Shown here: positions 28,302 to 37,004 of the stretch, in pieces
Position numbering within the stretch: position 1 is the stretch's first letter
Layout: each line of letters starts with the position of its first letter
Source of the DNA: Sphingomonas xinjiangensis
GTDB lineage: Bacteria > Pseudomonadota > Alphaproteobacteria > Sphingomonadales > Sphingomonadaceae
Assembly (NCBI RefSeq): GCF_014199255.1
Contig: NZ_JACIJF010000003.1
Location: forward strand, 186,001-250,000
DNA: 64,000 nucleotides
Reading direction: 5' to 3'
Translations under genes and position numbers: made by a program
Notes under the pieces: model-generated
The model's input: only the letters and a program-made list of their open reading frames with translations
Told to the model about the DNA's origin: nothing
Databases searched by the model: none

Positions 28302-29030
28302 ATGGTGGCCGAAGATCCGCGGGATGACAGCACCACTCCCTTAGAGGGTGACACTAGCCCGCCGGACAACAGTGGTCACCGCGGCCGCCTTCGAAAGCGT
28401 TTATTCGAAGGCGGCCCGGACGCGCTGCTCGACCACGAGCTGGTCGAGTATCTTTTAGCACTCGCCATCCCACGGCGCGATACCAAGCCGCTCGCCAAGG
28501 CGCTGCTGCTCGAGTTCGGCGGCATCGCCGGCCTGTTCACCGCGGATGCGGAGGCGATCGCTCGCTTTCCGGGGATGGGCGAGATCAGCACCGCCGCCAT
28601 CAAGGTTCCCCAAGCCGCCGCTTTGCGGCTGCTGCGCGCGCAAGTGGCGGAACGCCCGGTGCTCGCCAACTGGCAGGCGTTGCTCGATTATCTGCGCGCC
28701 GACATGGCGCACCACACGATCGAGCGCGTCCGGGTCCTGCACCTCAATTCCAAGAACATGCTGATCCGCGACGAGCTGATGAACGAGGGCTCAATCGACG
28801 AAGCCCCGGTCTACGTCCGCGAAGTCATCCGCCGCGCGATCGACCCGGGCTCGGCTGCGATCATCCTGGTGCACAACCACCCGTCCGGAGATCCCTCCCC
28901 CTCCCGCGCCGATATCGAGATCACCCGGGCGGTGGCGGAAGCGGGCAAGCGGCTGAACATCGTCGTCCACGATCATGTCATCATCGGTGCGGAAGGCCAT
29001 ACCAGCCTGCGCGCCAAGGGGCTGATCTGA
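28302..29030 (+). CDS. radC: RadC-family protein (JAB/MPN+ domain)
   Basis: 242 residues. The N-terminal helix-hairpin-helix part (GGPDALLDHELVEYLLALAI, FPGMGEIST) precedes a JAMM-like metal site: HNHPSGDPSPSRAD near residue 195 with an upstream Glu. The name is historical; the original radC repair phenotype was traced to another gene and the activity is not settled. The start at 28302 gives a short acidic N-tail. Confidence 0.92.
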   Translation: MVAEDPRDDSTTPLEGDTSPPDNSGHRGRLRKRLFEGGPDALLDHELVEYLLALAIPRRDTKPLAKALLLEFGGIAGLFTADAEAIARFPGMGEISTAAIKVPQAAALRLLRAQVAERPVLANWQALLDYLRADMAHHTIERVRVLHLNSKNMLIRDELMNEGSIDEAPVYVREVIRRAIDPGSAAIILVHNHPSGDPSPSRADIEITRAVAEAGKRLNIVVHDHVIIGAEGHTSLRAKGLI

Positions 29031-29080
29031 CTCCGTAGCCCTCCGGCGTCCTCCGGGCAGCTGCCATGCAACCCTCCACA

Positions 29081-29176
29081 GTTCCCCGGCGAAGGCCGGG
29101 GCCCAGCTTCGGGATGTCCGGTAGGGCGTCCTGCCCCCCGATCCGCCCGCAACTGGCCCCGGCTTCCGCCGGGAAC
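29081..29176. repeat. Paired inverted intergenic repeat (CCCCGGCGAAGGCCGGGG type)
   Basis: The copy at 29081-29105 (GTTCCCCGGCGAAGGCCGGG) is inverted as CCCCGGCTTCCGCCGGGAAC at 29157-29176. It resembles the unit at 1377-1461 and lies between the convergent radC and proline-rich gene, so it might also end transcription. Confidence 0.7.
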
Positions 29177-29204
29177 ACAGCTGCCTTACCTGCCCGCAGG
29201 CACG

Positions 29205-29528
29205 TCACTCCTTCGGGCGGTTCCTGTCCTTCTTGCGCGTCGTCCCCGGCGCCGGCGTGGCAGCCGGCAAGGGCCCGGGCGTCGGCTGCGCAGCCTCGGT
29301 CGCGGGCGGCGGCGTGGGGCTTGGCGTAGGCACTCGCGCGGCCTCGGCTGGATCTCCGGGAGGCGCATCGTCGGTCATCGCCGCCGGGTCTGCCTGGGGC
29401 TGGCTGGGCTGTGGCGGCGTTTGCGGCTGGGTTTCCGGATGCGCGGTCTGCGGGGTTGGCGTCTGCTGCGCCGCTGCGGGAAACGCCAGCGTCAGCGATC
29501 CGGATAGGAGCAATGCCTTCAGCATCAT
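29205..29528 (-). CDS. Exported proline-rich protein
   Basis: 107 residues. A signal peptide (LKALLLSGSLTLAFPAAA) precedes a low-complexity tail rich in Pro, Thr, Gln and Ala, ending in a basic RKKDRNRPKE. Such tails are seen in periplasm-spanning or wall-interacting proteins, but no function can be given. Transcribed toward radC. Confidence 0.65.
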   Translation of the reverse strand: MMLKALLLSGSLTLAFPAAAQQTPTPQTAHPETQPQTPPQPSQPQADPAAMTDDAPPGDPAEAARVPTPSPTPPPATEAAQPTPGPLPAATPAPGTTRKKDRNRPKE

Positions 29529-29711
29529 CTGCTCTCCTCTTTTGCACTCCGCACCGCGTCAGGCGCTGCCGGAGATACCTGCAAAGGAAGGAATGCACCG
29601 CGTCGCGCCGGGTTCCGCCGCCCGGTTTGCGGCCCCTTCCCCTCCCTGCTAGAGGCCCGCCGATCCATTCCGTCGAGCGGTGCGCCCGACGCCCGAGCCA
29701 AGAGGAAAGCC

Positions 29712-31022
29712 ATGGTCCCCCGTTATGCCCGCGCCGAGATGACGGCGATCTGGTCCCCCGAAGCACGCTTCGCCATCTGGTTCGAGATCGAGGCGCATGC
29801 GACCGAGGCGCTGGGCGAACTGGGCGTGGTGCCCAAATCGGCGGCCAAGGCGCTGTGGGACTGGTGGGCGACCAATCCGACCATCGACGTTGCGGCTATC
29901 GACGCGATCGAAGCCGTCACCAAGCATGACGTCATCGCCTTCCTCACCTGGGTCGCCGAGCAGGTCGGCGACGAAGCCCGCTTCATGCACCAGGGCATGA
30001 CCAGCTCGGACGTGCTCGACACCTGCCTGTCGGTCCAGCTCGCCCGTGCCAGCGACATCCTGCTCGCCGATCTCGACCAGCTGCTCGAAACACTCAAGCG
30101 CCGCGCGATCGAGCACAAGCTTACCCCGACCATCGGGCGCAGCCACGGCATCCATGCCGAGCCGGTCACGTTCGGCCTCAAGCTCGCCCAGGCCTATGCC
30201 GAGTTCAAGCGCAACCGCGAGCGCCTGGTCGCCGCGCGTGCCGACATCGCCACGTGCGCCATCTCGGGCGCGGTCGGCACCTTCGCCAATATCGATCCGC
30301 GCGTCGAAGCGCATGTCGCGAATAAGCTCGGCCTCTCCATCGAGCCGGTCTCGACCCAGGTGATCCCGCGCGACCGCCACGCGATGTTCTTCGCCACCTT
30401 GGGCGTCATCGCCTCCTCCATCGAGCGGCTCGCGACCGAAGTCCGTCACTTGCAGCGCACCGAAGTGCTCGAGGCCGAGGAGTATTTCTCGCCCGGCCAG
30501 AAGGGCTCGTCGGCGATGCCGCACAAGCGCAATCCTGTGCTGACCGAGAACCTGACCGGCCTCGCCCGCATGGTGCGCAGCGCCACCGTCCCCGCGATGG
30601 AGAATGTCGCGCTGTGGCATGAGCGCGACATCAGCCACTCCTCGGTCGAGCGCTATATCGGTCCCGACGCGACGATCACCCTCGACTTCGCCCTCGCGCG
30701 CTTGAACGGCGTGATGGACAAGCTGCTCGTCTATCCGGCGCGCATGCAGAAGAATCTGGACCGCATGGGCGGCCTCGTCCACTCGCAGCGCGTGCTGCTC
30801 GCCCTCACCCAGGCCGGCGTAAGCCGCGAGGACAGCTATCGCCTCGTCCAGCGCAACGCGATGAAGGTGTGGGAGAGCGACGGCGAACTCTCGCTGCTCG
30901 AACTGCTCAAGGCCGATCCCGAAGTCACCGCCGCACTGTCGGCGGAGGAACTTGAGGACAAGTTCGACCTGGGCTATCACTTCGCACAGGTCGACACGAT
31001 CTTCGAACGCGTGTTCGGGTGA
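29712..31022 (+). CDS. purB: Adenylosuccinate lyase
   Basis: Cleaves SAICAR and adenylosuccinate in purine synthesis. 436 residues. The fumarate-lyase signature GSSAMPHKRNP lies near residue 265; the two catalytic histidines are in GRSHGIHAEP and the TSSDVLDT region carries the substrate site. ATG at 29712. Heme oxygenase begins within its stop (GTGA), so the two are translationally coupled. Confidence 0.97.
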   Translation: MVPRYARAEMTAIWSPEARFAIWFEIEAHATEALGELGVVPKSAAKALWDWWATNPTIDVAAIDAIEAVTKHDVIAFLTWVAEQVGDEARFMHQGMTSSDVLDTCLSVQLARASDILLADLDQLLETLKRRAIEHKLTPTIGRSHGIHAEPVTFGLKLAQAYAEFKRNRERLVAARADIATCAISGAVGTFANIDPRVEAHVANKLGLSIEPVSTQVIPRDRHAMFFATLGVIASSIERLATEVRHLQRTEVLEAEEYFSPGQKGSSAMPHKRNPVLTENLTGLARMVRSATVPAMENVALWHERDISHSSVERYIGPDATITLDFALARLNGVMDKLLVYPARMQKNLDRMGGLVHSQRVLLALTQAGVSREDSYRLVQRNAMKVWESDGELSLLELLKADPEVTAALSAEELEDKFDLGYHFAQVDTIFERVFG

Positions 31023-31576
31023 ACCCCAGCCACAAGGCGCTACGCGACAACACCCGCGAAGCGCACGAGCGCGTCGACGGGGCCTTTGCCGCTTTCGACC
31101 TGACGCAGCGGAACGAGTATGCCGCGTTCCTCCGCGCGCATGCCGAGGTGCTATTGCCGCTCGAAGCCGCGCTGGATGCAGCCGGTGCGGAGCAGGTCAC
31201 GCCGGACTGGCCCATGCGCAAGCGCGGCGGATTGATCGGCGAGGACCTCGCCTTCTTGCGCGACGCCGGGCGGCACGCGCCGCCCGCCGCACCCGAAGCA
31301 TGGCGGCTCGACACGCTCGAGGCAGCCGCAGGCGCTCTGTATGTGCTCGAAGGGTCGCGGCTTGGCGGCAAGTTCCTCGCCCGGCAATTGCCCCTGAGCT
31401 TCCCGCGCGCCTACCTTGCTCCAGATCAACCGGCTGAAAAATGGCGCAATCTGCTGGATCGCATAGACGCGATCCTGTACGAGCCTGCTCGATTGCAGTC
31501 CGCCCTTGCTGCCGCGCATCTCGCCTTTGCAGCCTTTGAGCGTTCGGCGGTGCGTTGGGTGCAAGTCAAGGACTGA
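31019..31576 (+). CDS. bphO: Biliverdin-producing heme oxygenase (BphO type)
   Basis: Opens heme to biliverdin, CO and iron. 185 residues. The proximal histidine is in NTREAHERVD near residue 15, and the distal-helix glycine motif is in YVLEGSRLGGKF. It starts with GTG overlapping the purB stop. The bacteriophytochrome gene begins 2 bp after its stop, which supports a role in supplying the biliverdin chromophore. Confidence 0.9.
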   Translation: MNPSHKALRDNTREAHERVDGAFAAFDLTQRNEYAAFLRAHAEVLLPLEAALDAAGAEQVTPDWPMRKRGGLIGEDLAFLRDAGRHAPPAAPEAWRLDTLEAAAGALYVLEGSRLGGKFLARQLPLSFPRAYLAPDQPAEKWRNLLDRIDAILYEPARLQSALAAAHLAFAAFERSAVRWVQVKD

Positions 31577-31578
31577 GA

Positions 31579-34158
31579 GTGGCGGATCAGGAACCCGAAT
31601 TCGAAGTCGACCTCACAAATTGTGACCGCGAGCCGATCCACGAACTCGGCGCAATTCAGCCATTTGGGTTTCTGCTGGCGCTTTCCACCGACTGGATGGT
31701 GCGCCGCGCGTCGGCCAATATCGGCGACTTCTTCGGCACCGCCGCCGAGGATCTGCTCGGCATGCCGGCCATCGACCTGTTCGGCGAGCACGCCGTCCAC
31801 ATGATCCGCAACCGGCTCGCCATGCTGCGCGGCCCGGATGCGGTGGAGCGGCTATTCGCGGTAAAGCTCGCCGATAAACGCCGCTTCGACTTCGCACTGC
31901 AGATGGTCGGCGACACCATCATTGTCGAAGGCGAACCGACCAACGAGGAAAGCAGCACCGACGCCGGATCGGCGATCCGCGCGATGATGGCCCGGCTCGA
32001 CGATACGCCGGACACGTCCGCTTTCTACCGCGAAGGCGCACGCCAGGTCCGCGCGCTGACCGGCTTCGACCGCGTCATGGTCTATCGCTTCGAGCCCGAC
32101 GGCGCGGGCGTCGTCGTCGCCGAAGCCGCGCGTGCGGGCATCGGCAGCTTTCTGGACCTGCGCTATCCGGCGTCGGACATTCCCAAGCAGGCGCGGCAGC
32201 TTTACATTCGCACGCCCTTCCGGATCATCGCCGACGTCAATGCCACGCCGGTGCCGATCCTGCCGCGCCTGGACGAAACCGGCGCACCGATCGATCTGTC
32301 GCTTTCGGTGCTTCGCTCGGTGTCGCCGATCCACATCGAGTATCTCAAGAACATGGGGGTGGGCGCCTCCTTGTCCATCTCGATCATCGTCGAGGGCAAG
32401 CTCTGGGGCCTGTTCGCCTGCCACCATTACAGCCATCGCCGCCCGGCCTTTGAGCGCCGCTCGATCGCCGAGCTGTTCGGCCAGATGTTCGCGCTCAAAC
32501 TTGAAAGCCGCGAACGCCGCGACCTCGCCAAGTTCGAGACTGCGGCCCGCGCCAGCAGCGACCGCCTGCTCGCAGCGGTCGCGGGCGACGCTACGCTGCT
32601 CGACAATCCCGAATGGCTCGCCGCGATGCTGCGCGAGACGGTGCCGTGCGACGGCATTGCCATCTGGATCAACGGCAAATGCTCGCACACCGGCCTCACG
32701 CCGCCGCCCGGCGCGCTGCCGGCTCTGGTGCGCCGCCTCAACGCGATGGCAGCGGGCCGCATCTTCGCCACCGACCATCTCGTCGACACGCTGTCCTCCG
32801 CGGCCGACTATCAGGATGTTGCGGCCGGGGTGCTCGCCATTCCCATTTCGCGCAGCCCGCGCGATTATGTGATGCTGTTTCGCCAGGAGCGGGTCCGCAC
32901 AGTTCGCTGGGCAGGCGATCCGCACAAGCCCGCGCAGCTCGGCCCCAACGGCGCGCGCCTCACGCCCCGCCAAAGCTTCGCGCTTTGGAGCCAGGAGGTG
33001 CGCGGCCGCTCCGAGCCGTTCACCGCCGTGGAAGTCCGCGTTGCCGAAATGCTGCGTGTTTCGCTGATCGAGATCGTGCTGCGCCTGTCGGACGAAGCGC
33101 AGGAAGAGCGCAAGCGCTCGTCCGAGCGGCAGGAACTGCTGATCGCGGAGCTCAATCACCGCGTCCGCAACATCCTCAGCCTCATCCGCGGCCTGGTTCG
33201 CCAGTCGCTCGACCCCGAAGCCGACACCCGCAACACCATCGCCCTGCTCGAAGGCCGCATCGAAAGCCTGGCGCGCGCGCACGACCAGATCACCCAGGAT
33301 AATTGGAGCGCCGCCCCGCTCGGCCAGCTGATCGCAACCGAAGCCGCCGCCTTTCTCGCCAGCAAGAGCCAGCGCCTGTCCTGCGAAGGCGTGCCGGTGC
33401 TGCTCGATCCCAATGCCTTCTCCACCTTGGCGTTGGTCTTTCACGAGCTGATGACCAATTCCGCCAAATATGGCGCACTGTCGGACAATGGCACCGTGCA
33501 GGTGACCTGGCGCATCACCGACGATGGCGATCTGCGCATCAGCTGGCGCGAACGCGGCGGGCCGGCGGTGAAGCCGCCCAAGCGCCAGGGCTTCGGCACC
33601 ACCATCATCCAGCGCTCGATCCCCTATGATCTGGGCGGCACCGCGGATGTGCGCTACGTGCTGACCGGGCTGGAAGCTGATTTCTGCATCCCGGCAGGCC
33701 ACATCTCGCGCGAGGAGCCGAGCCGCGCCTCCACGTCCACCTCCAGCGCGGCCATGGCCCTCGTCGCCTCCGGAGAAGTCGCGCCGGGGGTGAAGCCGAT
33801 TGCGGGCGTGGTGTTGTTGGTCGAAGACAGCCTGATCATCGCCATGGACGCAGAGGACATCCTCACTCGTCTGGGCGCCACCCGCGTCGTGACCGCCGCC
33901 ACGCTAGCCCAGGCCCGGCGCGAGCTGGAGGCGGACGCCTTCGAGCTGGCGGTGCTCGACGTCAATCTGGGTTCGGAGACCAGCCTGCCGATCGCCCAGA
34001 TGCTGCGCGACCGTGGCACGCCCTATATCTTCGCCACAGGCTATGGCGAGCAGCTCCGCCTGCCCGATGAGCATGAAGGCGCGACCGTTATCCAGAAGCC
34101 CTACACGTTCGCCAGCCTGGGCAATGCGATCGCACGGACGCTGCGCCCGAACGGCTGA
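31579..34158 (+). CDS. bphP: Bacteriophytochrome with HWE histidine kinase and response-regulator receiver domain
   Basis: A red/far-red photoreceptor of 859 residues, GTG start at 31579. The biliverdin-binding Cys is Cys15 (TNCDREPIH). A PAS domain (IQPFGFL) is followed by a GAF domain with PASDIPKQAR near residue 200 and CHHYSHRRP, then a PHY domain with the tongue motif PRQSF near 463. The kinase is of the HWE type: the phospho-His in ELNHRVRN near 525, the N-box HELMTNSAKYGAL, and WRERGGP. A receiver domain (742-855) has the phospho-Asp in LDVNLG and a Lys in QKPY. HWE kinases often signal to PhyR, the general-stress switch. Confidence 0.93.
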   Translation: MADQEPEFEVDLTNCDREPIHELGAIQPFGFLLALSTDWMVRRASANIGDFFGTAAEDLLGMPAIDLFGEHAVHMIRNRLAMLRGPDAVERLFAVKLADKRRFDFALQMVGDTIIVEGEPTNEESSTDAGSAIRAMMARLDDTPDTSAFYREGARQVRALTGFDRVMVYRFEPDGAGVVVAEAARAGIGSFLDLRYPASDIPKQARQLYIRTPFRIIADVNATPVPILPRLDETGAPIDLSLSVLRSVSPIHIEYLKNMGVGASLSISIIVEGKLWGLFACHHYSHRRPAFERRSIAELFGQMFALKLESRERRDLAKFETAARASSDRLLAAVAGDATLLDNPEWLAAMLRETVPCDGIAIWINGKCSHTGLTPPPGALPALVRRLNAMAAGRIFATDHLVDTLSSAADYQDVAAGVLAIPISRSPRDYVMLFRQERVRTVRWAGDPHKPAQLGPNGARLTPRQSFALWSQEVRGRSEPFTAVEVRVAEMLRVSLIEIVLRLSDEAQEERKRSSERQELLIAELNHRVRNILSLIRGLVRQSLDPEADTRNTIALLEGRIESLARAHDQITQDNWSAAPLGQLIATEAAAFLASKSQRLSCEGVPVLLDPNAFSTLALVFHELMTNSAKYGALSDNGTVQVTWRITDDGDLRISWRERGGPAVKPPKRQGFGTTIIQRSIPYDLGGTADVRYVLTGLEADFCIPAGHISREEPSRASTSTSSAAMALVASGEVAPGVKPIAGVVLLVEDSLIIAMDAEDILTRLGATRVVTAATLAQARRELEADAFELAVLDVNLGSETSLPIAQMLRDRGTPYIFATGYGEQLRLPDEHEGATVIQKPYTFASLGNAIARTLRPNG

Positions 34159-34221
34159 CCGCCGGCTTGCCTTGTGGATTTGCCGGCCTAGCTTCGCCAC
34201 GAATCACAAGGAGAGCAGGCT

Positions 34222-35024
34222 ATGGCGATCGGCGCATCGGTCGGGAGGGACGGCGTCAACGAACTGGCCGATGTCCTGGTCGTCCAGCATCTGCTGAACG
34301 ATTGGCTCAAGACGCACGGCGAAGCGATACTGCAGGCCGATGGCGATGCGGGCGCGCGCACCTTGGCGGCGATCGCGGCGTTCCAACGCCGGGTGCTGCA
34401 AAGCGCGCGTCCCGACGGACGCATCGATCCGGACGGCCGCACCTGGGACGCGCTGTCGAGCTGGTCCCCGCCCCCAGCGTTGCGCAGCGGCGCTGCATGG
34501 TGGCGCGCCCATCAGGGCAAATACCCCAACAGCGCCTTGCCGATCTGGCTCCGGCATTCCGTGCAAAGGTGGATGCGTTCCTCGCGGCGCTCAAGGAAGC
34601 GGGCGCACGGACCGCCATATCCTCGACGCGGCGCGACGCCCGCCGCGCGCAGCTGATGTCGGTCAGTTGGCGCATCGCGCGGGGTGACCTCGCTGCCGAG
34701 GCGGCCCCGGCCATCCCGGGCGTTGCGATCGCGTGGCGCCACGCTACCGCCGCCCGCTCCCGCGCGGCGGCACAGGAGATGGTCGACCTGTTCGACATCG
34801 CCTACGAGCCCTCACTGGCCTCGCTGCATATCGAGGGTCGCGCTATTGATATGACGATCACCTGGGCCGGCACCCTGCGCATCCGTGACAAAACGGGCGC
34901 TCGCCACAGCATCACCACGCCGCGCTCGGGCGACGCCAACCGCGAATTGCACGCGGTGGGTGCCAGCTACGGCGTGATCAAGCTGCTCTCGGACCCACCG
35001 CACTGGAGCGACACGGGACGCTGA
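34222..35024 (+). pseudogene. Peptidoglycan-binding/M15-like peptidase, frameshifted
   Basis: Two frames form one protein. The first (from 34222) has a PG_binding-like domain (LNDWLKTHGE..DGDAGARTLAAIAAFQRR), continuing AWWRAHQGKYPNSA. At about 34538-34541 it derails, while the -1 frame carries on (LADLAPAFRAKVDAFLAALK to a stop at 35024). Adding one G in CCTTGCCG restores a 267-residue protein. The C-terminal part has SSTRR, IEGRAIDM (zinc ligands H..D) and LHAVGASYGVIK, typical of D-Ala-D-Ala/L-Ala-D-Glu carboxypeptidases. Probable cell-wall enzyme, or a sequencing error. Confidence 0.75.
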
Positions 35025-35048
35025 GCGGCGGTCCGGAACAATCGACAG

Positions 35049-35077
35049 GCCGGGGCTTGCCGCCCCGGCCTTGTCAG
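35049..35077. terminator. GC-rich hairpin between the peptidase and stress-protein genes
   Basis: GGCCGGGGC and GCCCCGGCC form a 9-bp stem with a 5-nt loop. It lies between two convergent genes. The flanking T-run is poor, so it is a probable rather than certain terminator. Confidence 0.6.
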
Positions 35078-35079
35078 TC

Positions 35080-35601
35080 TTAGTACGCGGTTGCGCGTGC
35101 CTGGGTCGAGTTGTGGCCGCCGTTGCGGTACAGCACTTCGCGAGCGCGCTCGCCGTCGATGCCGGCGCCCTGCACCGTCACGACCACGCCGCCGTCCTTC
35201 ATGCGGCCGCCATAATAGTCCGCATCTTCATGGCTCACGCCGTGCTTCGTCAGCACTTCGTTGAACGTGCCGGTCAGTGCGCCGATGCCCGCGCCGATCG
35301 CCATTGCTTCGGGCAGTGCCGACGCCGCGATGGCGCCAGCAGCAGCCAACGGCCCGACGCCCGGGATGGCGAGCGCTGCGACGCCCAATCCAGCGCCCAG
35401 TGCGCCGCCGCCCAGGATGCCGCGCAGCACGTTGCGGTGATGCTCGTCGGTGATTTCACCTTCGCCGGACGTCGCCGTGGTGGTGCCGCCATGATGGGCG
35501 ATGATCGAAAGGTCGGTGTCCTGCACGCCCAGGGTGCGGAGCTCGGAAACTGCGCGCTCTGCTTCTGCGTGAGAATCGAAAATTGCCGATGCGTGTACCA
35601 T
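35080..35601 (-). CDS. YflT-like general stress protein with glycine-rich membrane-type core
   Basis: 173 residues. The N-terminal part (FDSHAEAERAVSELRTLGVQDTDLSII) is the general-stress-protein 17M-like ferredoxin fold; the middle is a Gly/Ala stretch (GILGGGALGAGLGVAAL) like a glycine zipper; the C-terminal part repeats the fold (GVVVTVQG). Relatives are stress-induced; the biochemical role is unknown. A CGAAC-N17-GTT element sits upstream at 35646-35670, close to the EcfG promoter type. Confidence 0.8.
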   Translation of the reverse strand: MVHASAIFDSHAEAERAVSELRTLGVQDTDLSIIAHHGGTTTATSGEGEITDEHHRNVLRGILGGGALGAGLGVAALAIPGVGPLAAAGAIAASALPEAMAIGAGIGALTGTFNEVLTKHGVSHEDADYYGGRMKDGGVVVTVQGAGIDGERAREVLYRNGGHNSTQARATAY

Positions 35602-35645
35602 GGGTGATCCTCTGCTTCGGCCACTCCCCGGTGGCCTGCGGGATC

Positions 35646-35670
35646 AACAAAGCTTGGGGCGGGTCGTTCG
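35646..35670 (-). promoter_or_regulatory. Possible EcfG-type promoter upstream of the stress-protein gene
   Basis: On the minus strand CGAAC, 17 nt, GTT, about 45 bp before the start codon at 35601. The first box differs by one base from the GGAAC consensus, so this is weaker than the others listed. Confidence 0.35.
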
Positions 35671-35749
35671 TTCCCCTCCAACCGAACATCACGGGCATGT
35701 TCACGGCAAAGCCTGGCGGCGCGGCGCTCAGCCGCACCGCCAGCGATGC

Positions 35750-36871
35750 TCAGCCCAGAGCGGCCTTCAGCTTGGCAAAGAAACCAGTGGACTCCGGGCA
35801 CTCGTCCCCGGTCTCGGTGGAGCGGAACTCTTCCAGCAGCTCGCGCTGCCGCGGCGTCAGCTTCGTCGGCATCTCCACGGTCAGCTGAACCACCAGGTCA
35901 CCGCGCCCGCGGCCTTGGAGCACCGGCATGCCCACGCCGCGCTGGCGCACTTCGCGGCCTGACTGGGTGCCCGGCAGGATCTTCACGACGTGGCTCTCGC
36001 CATCAAGGCCCGGCAGCGTGATCTCGCCGCCCAATGCTGCGGTGGTGAAGCTGATCGGCGCGCGCGCATAGAGCGTGGTGCCCTCGCGCTCGAAGATCGC
36101 GTGCTTCTTGACGTGGAGGAAGATGTACAGGTCGCCCGCCGGCGCCCCGCGCGCACCCGCCTCGCCTTCGCCGGTCAAGCGGATGCGCGTGCCTTCGTCG
36201 ACACCGGGCGGCACGTTGATGCTCAGCGTCTTGGTCTTGTCGGTGCGGCCTTCGCCGCGGCAGTCGCGGCACGGATCGGCGATCACCTGGCCTGCCCCGT
36301 GGCAGACCGGGCAGGTCCGCTCGACCATGAAGAAGCCCTGCTGCGCGCGCACCTTGCCGTGCCCGGCGCATTGCTGGCAGGTCTTGGCCGCGGTGCCCGG
36401 GGTTGCCCCCGATCCCGTGCAGGTGTCGCATATGGCGGACACGTCGACTGTGATTTCCGTGTTCTTGCCATGGAACGCTTCTTCCAGGCTGATGTCCATG
36501 TCGTAGCGCAAATCCGCGCCGCGCAGGTTCGCGCGGCCGCCGCCGCCGCCGCGCCCGCCCATGAACTCGCCGAACACGCTTTCAAAGATGTCGCTGAAGC
36601 CGCTGAAGTCCTGCGCGCCATGACCGCCGCCACCGCCGCCCTGCTTGAACGCGGCATGGCCGAAGCGGTCATAGGCCGCGCGCTTCTGGGGATCTTTCAG
36701 GCAGTCATAGGCCTCGCTGATCGCCTTGAACTTGGCCTCGGAATCGGTGCACCCCTGGTTCTTGTCGGGGTGATATTTCATCGCGAGCTTGCGATAGGAC
36801 GACTTGATCGTCCCCGCATCCGCGGTGCGCTCGCATTCGAGCAGTTCGTAATAATCGACTTCGGTGGTCAT
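35750..36871 (-). CDS. dnaJ: Chaperone DnaJ
   Basis: 373 residues. The J-domain has HPD (MKYHPDKNQ) near residue 33. A Gly-rich linker ([10 protein letters not shown]) is followed by four CxxCxGxG-type zinc motifs: [32 protein letters not shown]. The C-terminal substrate-binding domain follows. It stimulates DnaK's ATPase and hands over unfolded clients. dnaK lies upstream in the same direction, 133 bp away, with a repeat in the gap. Confidence 0.97.
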   Translation of the reverse strand: MTTEVDYYELLECERTADAGTIKSSYRKLAMKYHPDKNQGCTDSEAKFKAISEAYDCLKDPQKRAAYDRFGHAAFKQGGGGGGHGAQDFSGFSDIFESVFGEFMGGRGGGGGRANLRGADLRYDMDISLEEAFHGKNTEITVDVSAICDTCTGSGATPGTAAKTCQQCAGHGKVRAQQGFFMVERTCPVCHGAGQVIADPCRDCRGEGRTDKTKTLSINVPPGVDEGTRIRLTGEGEAGARGAPAGDLYIFLHVKKHAIFEREGTTLYARAPISFTTAALGGEITLPGLDGESHVVKILPGTQSGREVRQRGVGMPVLQGRGRGDLVVQLTVEMPTKLTPRQRELLEEFRSTETGDECPESTGFFAKLKAALG

Positions 36872-36883
36872 CTAAAAGCCCTC

Positions 36884-36992
36884 TCCCCGCTCGCGGGAAG
36901 AGGGCCACGAGGAGGCGGGCCGCTGACGAAGCGAACCCGTGTGCCCTCCCGCAATCCCCTCCCCGGCCCTCTCCCCACGCGGAGGAGAGGGA
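36884..36992. repeat. Interspersed repeat between dnaK and dnaJ
   Basis: Two inverted units, CCCTCTCCCCGC..GCGGGAAGAGGG (36884-36905) and CCCCTCCCCGGCC..GGAGAGGGAGGG (36955-36992), form hairpins of the same CTCCCC/GGGGAG family as at 5347-5485 and 53487-53545. It lies inside a probable operon. Confidence 0.65.
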
Positions 36993-37004
36993 GGGAAGTT
37001 CGAG

